Shown here: positions 35,153-45,482 of the stretch, piece after piece
How the letters are laid out: each line of letters begins with the position of its first letter
How positions within the stretch are numbered: position 1 is the stretch's first letter
Source: Anaeramoeba flamelloides
Lineage: Eukaryota; Metamonada; Anaeramoebidae
DNA length: 64,000 nt
Direction: 5' to 3'
NCBI GenBank assembly: GCA_027625915.1
Contig: JANTQA010000023.1
Location: 23,870,001 to 23,934,000, forward strand
The notes under the pieces: generated by a model
What the model saw: only the letters and a program-made list of their open reading frames with translations
The model's database searches: none
What the model was told of the DNA's origin: nothing
Made by a program: the position numbers and the translations under genes

Positions 35153-36376
35153 ATGAAATCAGTTATGAATTTAGAAGGGCAAAAGTCCTCAGCCACACTT
35201 GTCTTAAATCAGATGATGAAAACATTAGAAAAGCAGGGAAGAAAGGTCTACAAATTTGGCTTTGGCCAGAGCCCATTCCCGGTGCCAAAGTTTCTCGTCG
35301 AAGAGTTAAAAAAGAATGCATTCCAAAAATCCTATGAGGACACGTTGGGTGTGCAAGAATTGAGGTCTGCCATTGCGGATTGGTACAAACAAAAGTATAG
35401 TGTTGATGTTGATAAGGATCAGGTGATGATCACCACAGGAAGCAAGGCAGCAATCTTCCATTCTCAAATGATCAACCGCGAGAGGAACAACGTGATGACC
35501 CCTGCGTGGGTTTCGTACCTCAACCAAAATATTTTGGTTTCGCAACCACACCGAAAGTTCATGACCACGTTTGAAAACAAATGGCAGCTGAACACCCAGG
35601 ACATGAAGTCCATGAACAACGACGACCACATCATCATAAATTCGCCTAACAACCCAACCGGCCTTATGATCGACATGAAGAAGTTTTCCCAAGACATTAA
35701 CCCAAACACAATCGTGTTCTCTGACGAGATCTATTCCCTGTTGTCGCATTTAAACCCAACACCACCAACCATGCTCAATTTCCGAAAACGAACAATCGTA
35801 TCCAATGGCCTTTCCAAATGGGCAGGCGCCGGCGGGTGGAGACTCGGATTTGCCGTTTTTTCCAAGGACCTGTTGAAGATCAGAAGGCAAATGGGTGTCT
35901 TTATGAGCGAGCTTAGCTCATGCACCCCATCCCCTGTGCAACACGCAGCAATTAAGTTGTTCCGTGAATTCCATTTGATGGACGACTATTTAAAAAAGTC
36001 CAATTTCAGCTTACACGTGCTTACAAAGGAAATTAACAAAATCCTCCACAAGTCACAAATCAAATTCCACGAGCCAGAGGGCGGTTTCTATTACTATTTA
36101 AATTTTAATAACTACAAGGACAAACTTGCAAAAAAGGGTATCCATAACAATATCGATTTCTGTACCAAATTATTAAACGACACAGGTGTCGCAGTCTTAG
36201 CGGGCTCATATTTCGGCCATGACGACCACGATATTTTTGCTCGCTACTCATACGTCGACTTTAATGGTTCTGACGTTATCAACAATGATAATTTATCATA
36301 TACAGATATCGTCAAGATCGGTAAAAAAGTTTTGGAGGGTACTCAAGTTCTTGTTGATTATCTTGAAAATTTATAA
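35153..36376 (+). CDS. PLP-dependent aminotransferase, class I/II
   Basis: A 407-residue intronless fold-type I aminotransferase. Start: the ATG at 35153 (context TTCACC) is preferred; the frame upstream is poly-F from a T-tract and opens only from a non-ATG codon. Visible active-site elements are a substrate-side GFGQSPFPVP near 36, SPNNPTG at 164-170, D191 and Y194 in SDEIYS, the Schiff-base lysine K222 in SNGLSKWAGAGGWRLGF with R230, and the substrate-carboxylate region ARYSYVDF near the C-terminus. It would move an amino group between an amino acid and a 2-oxo acid; the exact substrate cannot be read off, though aspartate/aromatic-type enzymes are closest in motif. No organelle presequence is obvious, so it is probably cytosolic. 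The gene uses noticeably more C- and G-ending codons than its neighbours, which may mean high expression or a more recent origin. Confidence 0.93.
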   Translation: MKSVMNLEGQKSSATLVLNQMMKTLEKQGRKVYKFGFGQSPFPVPKFLVEELKKNAFQKSYEDTLGVQELRSAIADWYKQKYSVDVDKDQVMITTGSKAAIFHSQMINRERNNVMTPAWVSYLNQNILVSQPHRKFMTTFENKWQLNTQDMKSMNNDDHIIINSPNNPTGLMIDMKKFSQDINPNTIVFSDEIYSLLSHLNPTPPTMLNFRKRTIVSNGLSKWAGAGGWRLGFAVFSKDLLKIRRQMGVFMSELSSCTPSPVQHAAIKLFREFHLMDDYLKKSNFSLHVLTKEINKILHKSQIKFHEPEGGFYYYLNFNNYKDKLAKKGIHNNIDFCTKLLNDTGVAVLAGSYFGHDDHDIFARYSYVDFNGSDVINNDNLSYTDIVKIGKKVLEGTQVLVDYLENL

Positions 36377-38865
36377 TTACTTTAATTTTCGATTTTTTTC
36401 AAATTTTTCTTTTTTTATTTTTTTATTATCTTTTCTTTTAGTTTGAATTATTTTATTTTTTTTTTTTTCTTTATCTTTTATCAATTTTTAATCATACTTT
36501 TTTTTATTTATTAAATTTATTGATAGATACCCCCCTGGAGAAACAAAATAAAATATTTTTATATTCGTCATGATTTTCAAGTTGTTTTATCAATTAAACG
36601 TTTTTTTTTATTTGTTATTGTCAAGAATTTTGATTCGTGGAATTTTATTTGAGTATTTCTATCTTGAGACGTTTTAAAATTACTTTCGGTCTATATGGAT
36701 TTTTTTGGGTTGGCGAATAATTAAATAAAATGTAAGAACTATAACAATATTTTATTCAGTAATTTTTGTTAAATTTTATTTACGAATTTTGAAATTAAAT
36801 TTTAATTTTGATCTCAAAATTGAATAAATATATGTCTTTCAATAATATTAGTTTTCAGAAATAATGAAAAGTCTGAAAACTATTATTCGTTGATTGTAAT
36901 AAAGACTTTCTTAAAAATAATTTTGATCACAAAATATTTTTTTTTTTTTTTCAAAGTTTAAAATATTAATTTTAATAGTTGATACATATGTAATCTATCA
37001 CTTGATAAAAATATTATTTTATTTTTTTTTTTATAAGAGTATATTTTTGAATTATTTGTGACCGTTCTGCCCAATAAATTGGATATATATTACAAGATTT
37101 CTAACAATAAGTAAAAAAAAAAAATAGTAAAATATACAATCACATTTAAAAAGAAACTTTAACAATTAATATCCCAAATAAAATAAATAAAATAACTTGA
37201 TTTTTTTTTCATTGTTAACCTTAAACAAATTAATTTTTTTAGAAAAAAATTTTGTACAATTAACTTTTTACTATTAAAAATAATTTTTACAAGTAATCTT
37301 TTGATATTTTTTACGATTGGGTTAATATACTGAACAATTCTTTAAATATTTACAATTTTAAGATTTAAAAAATTAGACAAAGCTGAAGAATTAATTGTTG
37401 AAATTCTAAAGGTGGTGATCCTCTTTATAAAAAAATGCAAATATGTTGTTAGTAAAAAGTTTGCGAGAAAATACATGCTCATTTGTTTTTAGAACCTGTT
37501 TAATTCCCCTTTTTTCATTTTTTTTTGTGTGTGTAAATTCTGGATCCGATTACATCACTTTTCTTACCATTTAATATTGAAAAATAAATAAAATGCATGA
37601 AAAAATCAAATAAAAATCCAATTAAGCAAAAATATAATAAACAACAGTTTAAGACACCATTTGCAAAACAATTGATTTTTTATTCTATATTTTGTCTTAT
37701 TAAATTTTGATATTTCGCCACCAGATTTATATAAAAACAACCAAAAAATAAATTGAAATATAATTCTTTATTAAAACATTCTTTTAAATATTAGAGATGT
37801 ACTAAAAATATTCAAAATTATTTTTTTTAAGGTGATAATTTTTTGAATAATGTATCAATAAAGATTTTACTCTATAATTAATTGGATCTAAGTTTAATTT
37901 TTTATTGTAATTAAACAATATTTAAATGAGAAGGTACCCAATTCCCAAAATATAAATGGTGAAACCCTACTTATATCTTTAAAAAATCAAAAAGAATTAG
38001 AGAGAAATTACCCCGTTATTAAAAGCTTAATGAACTATTTTAAATCAAAGTATACTTTATAAATTACTTCTTATCATTTATTTAATATAACAATCAGAAA
38101 TGATGAAATATAAATAACAAAATTTTATATTTCGGAAGACTATCTAAATGGTTGGATTTGTAAATAGAAGAGTTGAAAAAAAAAATTTTTTTTTATAAAA
38201 TGATAATAATCTCTAAAAAGCGAGATTTTATGAAAAATGTTGGAATTTTCTTATTTTTTATTGAAGAAGGGTAAATTATACTCTAAATATACCTTTTACT
38301 TAAATTTCTGAGAGTTAATTTATGCTTAAAATAATAGATTTCCCCATTGCTCAAGAGAAAGACATACATTTTTATTGTGTTGAAAGAGCAAAAGCAAAGA
38401 ATTAAAAAGAAAAAAAAGGAAAAAAAAAGGATAAAGAAAAGAAATTTAAAAAAGAAAAAAGAAAAAAATCAAATTAAATTAAAGAGAGGTTTATAGGTCG
38501 AAATTGGCAAAAAAATAGATAAAACATAAGATTATCTTTAATTAAGAACATCCAAAATGATGACAATAAAACTTTTGGTTAATTTAATTTAATACAATAT
38601 GACCATGAACGCTCGTTTGGCAATCGTTAACTAATCGCTGTATTTTCTTTTTCTTTTTGGTCTGATTTTCTTTAAACTTTTGGTCCTTTTTTTTATTTTG
38701 CTTTAATGGACTTTATTTTCAAGTTACTAGGAATTTAACGTGTTTCAGTATCTCATTATTAGCAAACAATTGCTTAATCTTTTTCCTTTGTAAGTCTACC
38801 CCACGATATAAATAATATCGGAAAAGGAAAGAAACCGAAAAAATAAAAATCACAGAATTTTTATA

Positions 38866-38941
38866 CTAAAGGATTTAATTTAGATTTTTTTTATGCCTCT
38901 AATTTTGTTGATGCTTTGTATCTTAAAAGCGGAACTGAATG
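38866..38941. repeat. MITE family A, right-end fragment
   Basis: TTTATGCCTCTAATTTTGTTG, here in parts TTTATGCCTC and TAATTTTGTTG, then TTGTATCTTAAAAGCGGAAC and TGAATG before TA. Only the right arm remains. Confidence 0.65.
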
Positions 38942-40020
38942 TAATTTGAAAATTAGATTATTTAAATGTTTTATCCCACTTCAATTAACACATGGTAGAG
39001 AAAATTTTAATTTTGAAATACAAAAATATAAAATATTTAAATTATTGTATCAGTTCATCTCTGATTGGAACGTTGAAAATAAATAAAAGTATACCAATTC
39101 TTATATATAAAAAAAGAATTTAAAATATAAAATATGACAATTTTGGTAAATAAAAAAAAACTGTATATAAAATAATCAAAAAAATCTCTTCCTTATTTAG
39201 AACAATTATTAAATTTTAATTAATGAACAAATAATAAAACCAACTGGGATCTACCAGATTTAATTGGGCAAAAAAAAAGAAAGAAAATCAAAGAAAGAAA
39301 GACGAGTAAAAAGAAGTCTTGAAGTACCATGTATAATTTATTATTAAATTCCAAGAGTTACAAATCATATTGGATATTTATAAATTCAAAAGAATGGAAT
39401 AAAATCTTGGATTTTTTATAATTCTTTTGAATTTTGTAAAATCACCCTTATCTTTTTTTTTATTTCTCAAATCAAAAGGGGAGTAGGCATTTGAAAAAAC
39501 ACTTAATAAAATATTTTTCATAATAATATTTAAAATAATAAAACATCAAGATCTTGATCAAAAAAAACAAAGATATTTAAGTTAAACAACAAATTCAGAA
39601 ATTATCAAATTTGGGATTTTTACAATATGGATAAATAAATATTATTATGTAATATTAAAAAAAAAAAATTATAATATAAAATTTATCCTTTATGCTTATA
39701 ATCTGAACACTAATAAATAGAAAAAAGGATTTTATTTTATTAGTAGATATAAAAATAATAGATTAATATTTCTAAATTGATTAAAGAGAAGAGTCTTAAT
39801 GAATTAATTTGAAACCAAGATAGTTTGAAAGTATTTTTATTCATTAAGAATTGCAAAATTTCTGGATTGACACTTAAATTTCCAAAAGGTTGTCAACGTT
39901 TAGGGGTATCCAGAGTATAATTTTCACCATTTCAATAATAAAATAATAATAATAATTATTTTTATTATGATTGTTTTTTTGGTTATTTAATGATATGTTG
40001 AAAATTCCTCTTATTTGCTG

Positions 40021-40107
40021 TTAGGTTTTTTTTTATTTTACTTTTTGAAATGTAAAGAAAATTTCTGGAATTTTCAGTTTATTTCTTAAAGTAAAAAAAA
40101 AAACTAA
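40021..40107. repeat. Hairpin repeat family D, copy 2
   Basis: TTAGGTTTTTTTTTATTTTA ... AGAAAATTTCTGGAATTTTC, then GTTTATTTCTTAAAGT and AAAAAAAAAACTAAC: an imperfect ~87-bp palindrome of the same type as 20040-20117. Confidence 0.65.
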
Positions 40108-40530
40108 CACTCTAGGGTGCTTTACGGACACTTTTGTTATTATTATTTTATTATTATTTTTGTTTTGATTAGAAAATCAATAGACGTTTGAAATAAAAAC
40201 AAAATGTAAAAAAAAATGTATTTAGGTTTTCCAGAAATCATGGGAATAGAGAAAAATCATGTATTTTACCCAATTCTTTTGAAACTTGGAAAAGATATTA
40301 CTCTGTAAGACTTGACAGTACCCCCTAGATTACTAAATTTATATTTAGAAATTTTATTAAAAGATTCAAATATACTTTTATTAATCCACTATAGCTAATA
40401 AAAGAAATTAGAATTCTTTTAATAAAATAGTTTATTAATAATAGTATTATTTTCAAAAATAATGGAAAAAAAAATTTTTTTTAATTTTGGAAATCAAGAT
40501 TGTACAATTATTTCCATGGGCTGGGCGCCA

Positions 40531-40610
40531 TTCGGTTTTTTTTAATTTAAGAAATAAACTGAAAAATTATGTAATTTTCTGTTTATTTCTTAAATTAAAA
40601 AAAAACCTAG
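40531..40610. repeat. Hairpin repeat family D, copy 3
   Basis: The best palindrome of the family: TTTTAATTTAAGAAATAAAC then TGAAAAATTATGTAATTTTC and TGTTTATTTCTTAAATTAAA, closing AAAACCTAG. It could fold into a stem of about 30 bp. It sits beside a short GC patch (CCATGGGCTGGGCGCCA). Confidence 0.75.
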
Positions 40611-41352
40611 ATACGATTCAATTAAAACTCGACCAAATCTACAACAATATATAAATTGTTTATTATTTTTTTTTTGGTAAAATTGATCAATACAAACTTA
40701 AAGGGTTTAGCACCTCAATTCAAATATTCTTTGGGAAAGTTAAATTCTTCTTTCAATAATATAAAATTTGGCCCAAAGTCCGGTTAGGAAGAGTCAAATT
40801 AATTAGACAGTTTTAGCTTTGAATTGATTGTTTGTGAAGATACTTTATTTTTTTTTTTTTTTTTTTTTTTTTTTGAAATAAGGACTCAGAAATACTGATA
40901 TATTCAAATTAAAGAAAATTCATTTTTCTCTTCAAAGCCCAATGAAGGAACTTCACCAAATTTCTAAAAATGTCATTTCTAATTGATTTAGGGAAGATCT
41001 TGGTTTTTTATTTTCATCCCCTTTGATGAAAGAATACTTGGGAGCTATAAATTAAAATTTCCATTTATTAATAGGAAAGCAACTGCATGTTTTGGGAAAT
41101 TGAAAGACTAACTTTTCATTTTTTTCATTGAAAAACAACAGTAATTTGATTTTTTTTTTTGAATACTGTTATTTTCCATTAATAAATGAAAATTTTTATT
41201 CCAATTTCAAAATGAATATTAATTTTTACTGCTACAATCAAATTAGCAGAAAAAATTTTGTCTTAGAGTTCACTAAGGAAGTTTAATTTATTGTCTAAAA
41301 ATATCATTTCTAGACGATGTTGTCAAGATCTTTAGATTTGCTTCGACTTATA

Positions 41353-41508
41353 ACAGTCAAATCTAAAACCCGGAAATTTTCAAAACACCGGTAATTCCAT
41401 TTTTCTGATCAATTGAAAATATTAGTAAAAAGTCAAAAATAGACTCCCATTTTACAGATAAATGGAATTTCCTGGGTTTTGAAAATTTCTGGGTTTTAGA
41501 TTTGACGG
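41353..41508. repeat. MITE family F, 156 bp
   Basis: Left ACAGTCAAATCTAAAACCC, GGAAATTTTCAAAACACC; right in reverse complement CCGTCAAATCTAAAACCCAG, AAATTTTCAAAACCCAGG. TIR about 50 bp; TA lies at or next to both edges. Its CAGTC-type terminus resembles family A, though the rest of the sequence differs. Confidence 0.8.
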
Positions 41509-42323
41509 TAAACTAAAACAATATTTTGAATTGTGAACTAATAATTTTCATTTTTTTTGGAAAAGAAAAGTATTGTTTCTTCATTAGGTAAATCTTTCTT
41601 AGTTAATTTAATAAAGTAATCAGCAGATCAAAACATCTTGAGCAACCAAAAATCCAAGCGTATAACACCAAATCGTGTTTAAGTTAAATTTAAAATTGGA
41701 TCTTGAAGTGCAATATCTGAAGGAAAGTCTCCTTCAAAATTGGTTACAATTTATTGAGAGGATTTTATATTACTTTTGGGTTTCGTTTCTTCGTTTATTA
41801 TAGCCATCAAATTTTAGTAAAACCATCCTTCAATAATTCCTTGTGTTTTGTTCATCAAATAATTGAAACAGTGAATACTGATTTGATCAAAAGAAGCCCT
41901 TGTACATTGGACTTTTGTTCGTTTTTCTCTTTAAAATTGGATTTGTAAAAAGTTTCCTAAAGACAAAAGGGATTTTCTTTGAAAAAGGTAAAGTTGTTTT
42001 TCGTGTTAAAAAGTGTTCTGAATGCATTTGGTTTTCTCAAATTCAACAAAAGGTATTTTTGTTGCAAAAAAAGAAAAAATTGTGATAAAAAAATTCTTTT
42101 TTGTGTTGAATGAAAAAGTGTAAGGAACCAATCGATTGTTTTATTTGTTTTTCAATTTTGTTTGTTTAAAAATCAAAAAATGTAGTGTTCGTTTTTTTTT
42201 TTTTTGTGTGTGTTTTTATTTTTTGTGTAAAGTGAGGAATAAAAAACAAAAAACAAAACAAAAAAAAAACCGATAAAAAATAAATAAATAAAAAATAATA
42301 AAGAGAATATAACAAGACACTTT

Positions 42324-42908
42324 TTACATCAACTTACAACGAAGCCTTCTTCTCTTTTTACGCTTTTTCTCTCCTTGTGGTTCGTTGTTATTATTTGTAC
42401 CAAACTTAATTTTTCTAATTTCGCGAACAAGCCCAAAAAATGCTTCTTCAACATTTGTTCTTGTTTTAGCAGACGTTTCAATGAACGGACAATTGAAGCT
42501 TTTTGCCAAATCGGTTCCTTCGCCTTGGGAGACTTGCCTTTCATTCTCTAGATCGTTTTTGTTTCCTGTGATTACCATTGGTACTTCATCAGAGTCCTTC
42601 ACTCTTGTAATTTGTTCTCTAAAGCTGGAGACCTCGTCAAACGAGTTTCTTGAGTTGATTGCATAAACAATTAAAAAGCCTTCTCCTGCTCTCATGTAGG
42701 AATCTCTCATTGCAGAGTACTCTTCTTGCCCTGCAGTATCGAGAATATCTAACAGGCATGTTTCTTCATCAATCACTACTTGTCTTCGATAGGAGTCTTC
42801 AATTGTAGGATCGTATTCATCAACAAAATGTGATTGCACCAATTGAATTGTTAGTGCTGATTTTCCGACACCACCTCCTCCAACTACAACTAATTTATAT
42901 TCTGTCAT
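42324..42908 (-). CDS. Ras small GTPase
   Basis: A 194-residue intronless Ras-subfamily GTPase. It carries every guanine-nucleotide motif: P-loop GGGGVGKS (10-17), effector loop YDPTIEDSY identical to animal Ras, [15 protein letters not shown] and ETSAK. The tail is a strong polybasic stretch ([10 protein letters not shown]) followed by CKLM, a CaaX box whose terminal Met favours farnesylation by family rules, so plasma-membrane attachment is expected. Residue 11 is Gly where mammalian Ras has Ala; catalytic Gly12, Gly13 and Gln61 are present, so GTPase activity and RasGAP sensitivity should be intact. Orthology among Ras, Rap and Ral cannot be finer than Ras from sequence alone, but the switch II and tail favour Ras proper. 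The RasGAP at 6.6 kb is a plausible but unproven regulator. The start is the only upstream ATG in frame. Confidence 0.97.
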   Translation of the reverse strand: MTEYKLVVVGGGGVGKSALTIQLVQSHFVDEYDPTIEDSYRRQVVIDEETCLLDILDTAGQEEYSAMRDSYMRAGEGFLIVYAINSRNSFDEVSSFREQITRVKDSDEVPMVITGNKNDLENERQVSQGEGTDLAKSFNCPFIETSAKTRTNVEEAFFGLVREIRKIKFGTNNNNEPQGEKKRKKRRRLRCKLM

Positions 42909-44000
42909 TTTTAATCAAAAATTTTTTGGTTCTTTTTGGTTTTTCTTGTTTGGTTGATTTGGTCAAAAAGGAATTTGTTAAAGTTGAAAAAGTAAAAGAA
43001 TGTGGAGAGAAATAAAACAATTACACCAAATTATTCATAGAATCGTTCTTTTTCTCATTTGTACAATCACCGAAGACTTTAAAAGGATATTCAAAATAAT
43101 TGAGATTTTTATTTTTTTTATTTGATACTTGAAGGTTTAAATTTTGTCTTTTAGGGTGTTATCAAAACAAACAATTTACAACAAAATAGATGTAAAATTG
43201 ATTCTTTTTCCTTAGAGAAATGATGAAACTCGTTAATTTTTTGGTAAAATAATTTTCTCTTTTTACAACTACATCGAAACATTAGTCACGTTTATCAATG
43301 AAGAAATGAAAAATTTGAGTGAAGAAAGCATAAAAAGTTTAAATTGGATCAGGTTGATAAAGAAATCAATATTTTTTGGGATTAAGCTACTTTTTTGATG
43401 TGTTTATAAACATTGACAGAAAAAAAAAAAACAATTTGGCATCCATTTCAATCTTTTATCCAGTTTTAAAAGGGTATGAAAAAAACATATTAGTTTATTT
43501 ATTTTGAGAAATGAAAATAGGAAGAAAATTAATAAAAATTAAAAAAGTGTATTGAAAAATAATCAAAATTATTATAAAAAAAATAATAGTATTTGTATAT
43601 CCAAATTGTAATTTTATCAAACTATTATTAGTTTTAGATGGTTTGGAAGGCTTTTGGTAAAATCACTTTCTTGAATCTTATTCAAAACTGAAAAAATCAC
43701 TAAACTACCCTTTTCTCTTCCAGAAATCGAAAGAATATAGTAAAATCAAAGATTTTACATGATCATTTTAATATTATAAAAACATATGGACTTTCAAAAT
43801 AAAATAAAAAAGTAATGTGCTATATATCACCCCCCCCCAGATAAACACGTTTTTTAAAAAAACCGGGGAAAAAAATTAACCATAATAAATGAAAGTTATA
43901 CAATTTATTATTAATAATTTACTGTATTCTACAGTTGTTTTTTTTTTTTAATTAAAATATTGCTTTAAAAAACAATTGATTTTACTCAATTTCTTAGAGT

Positions 44001-44100
44001 AATATATATATCACAGGTATGACGATTTTGTTGATGTCATGAAACGCGTTGGCGCACGCGTGAGCGACGCGTAAAATTCGTTTCTCTGATATGATATACC

Positions 44101-44128
<28 letters not shown>
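44001..44128. repeat. CpG-rich palindrome-bounded patch with TA microsatellite
   Basis: Starts AATATATATATCACAGGTAT and is closed by GATATGATATACC and a (TA)n run, weakly inverted relative to the start. The core 44022-44082 has about ten CpG in 60 bp, against almost none in neighbouring spacer DNA. Confidence 0.55.
44044..44072. promoter_or_regulatory. Three phased ACGCGT motifs
   Basis: ACGCGT occurs at 44044, 44056 and 44067, that is every 11-12 bp or about one helical turn, with TTGGCGCA overlapping the first interval. ACGCGT is the MluI cell-cycle box of fungi, and TTGGCGC resembles an E2F half-site. It lies about 1.1 kb upstream of the Ras start codon. A regulatory role is inference only. 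Confidence 0.35.
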
Positions 44129-44133
<5 letters not shown>

Positions 44134-45254
44134 GTATTTAGTAAATTTTTGTTAAAAGGAAAAATAAAAAATCAAAACGGGTTAATTCGATGTGTTTTTG
44201 CCGCATAGACTAAAGAGTTTTTTCTCTTAATACATCTCAAAAATTCTTCATAATTGAACTAAAAAATAATCAATAAATAAAATATAAAAGCGTTTAAAAT
44301 AATAGAAAGAATATTTTATTGTTTATAGATTTATGGCTTGTTACCAAAAAGAAATTAACAAAAAATTTCAAATTAAAATTTTTTTGGTGAAATTCTATAT
44401 TTTTTAAAAACTAAAATTTATGATCGATCACAAAAAAAAATAAAAAAGAAAAGTACAAAAATAAAAATCAATTAAATACAAATGATTTTTTCTCAAATTT
44501 ATCACACACAAATTGTGTTATGTAATTTAATCTTTGTTGGTCTATCAATTTCTATTTTTTATGTTAAAGTAAATTATGATTATAATAGAATGTGTAAAAA
44601 TTAAAAGGATACAAGATAATAATTATTAAAAGTAATTTAATAATGATAGAACTTATACTACTTTTAACATATTCGGTGAACTTATTTCCATCATTTCAAC
44701 AAATTTTTTTTTTTTTTTTAAATGTAGAAAGTAGTGGTTTTAGACAATAAAGCAACGAAAGGGATTGTTTGTAAGTTATTTTATAAAAAAGTAAATAATA
44801 AAAAATGAAATCATTCTTTTACAAAATCTAGGAAAGGATTCCTTATGAAATAACCCGTTAAAAATAACAAATGTGATGATGGATGATGTTAAAAATAGGG
44901 GTAAAATTGATTTTATAGTAACAAAAAAAAATTATAGAATTACTTTGTCCATAAATTGAACTAGAATTCATAACAGGAAAAAAAATACTGATCATCTTTT
45001 CCGAATTAGTAATAGTGAAAAAAAAATTTTTAAGTTAATAATTTTTTACTTTTTAATATTTTTTTTGTGATCAATAAAAAATATTATTGAGAGGGGGTAA
45101 TTGTTGAAAAATCACAAAGAAATTATTTGAAGATTGGATTGGATAACATAGTAACAAACTTTAAAAAAATAAAAAAGAGAAAGACAATCTTTACATTTTT
45201 TTCTAACGATTTTAAAGTAATTACATTCTTATGTATTTTAAATATTTTTCTTAC

Positions 45255-45446
45255 ATGTTTTTAAGTTTTTTCGTTTCCGTTTTTTCACATCCTAGAAACG
45301 AAACGTACGATTTCAAAAGAATTCGAGGACTTTTTCAAAAAACAAAAAACGAAACAACGAATGAAACGAAAAATATATATATAAAACTCGAAAAAACGCG
45401 ATTTTTTACATCTTTTGCGTTTTTGAAACGAAAAGTTGTATTACCT

Positions 45447-45478
<32 letters not shown>
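45255..45478. repeat. Second CpG-rich patch with inverted flank
   Basis: About 14 CpG in 185 bp, mostly in GAAACGAAA/AACGAA-type motifs, ending TTACCTGTGATATATATA and a TA microsatellite. That end is the reverse complement of the start of the patch at 44001, so the two may bound one 1.47-kb element. The 82-codon open frame here is dominated by the repeat and is rejected as a gene. Confidence 0.5.

Positions 45479-45482
<4 letters not shown>

Larger units (their letters stand above)
36377..42323. other. Gene-free AT-rich region
   Basis: 6 kb without a supportable gene between the aminotransferase and Ras genes. It holds a family A fragment (38866), two family D hairpins (40021, 40531) and a family F MITE (41353). 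41700-42090 has somewhat higher G+C and open plus-strand frames (for example KKCSECIWFSQIQQK) but no recognisable product. Confidence 0.55.

Noticed and set aside
35306-35925. Minus-strand open frames within the aminotransferase, up to 147 codons
   Set aside because: Shadows created by the higher G+C of the real gene; the real frame has every active-site motif.
45231-45479. 82-codon open frame ending in YIYIYI
   Set aside because: Ends in a TA microsatellite and consists of the CpG-rich repeat; no splice or start support.
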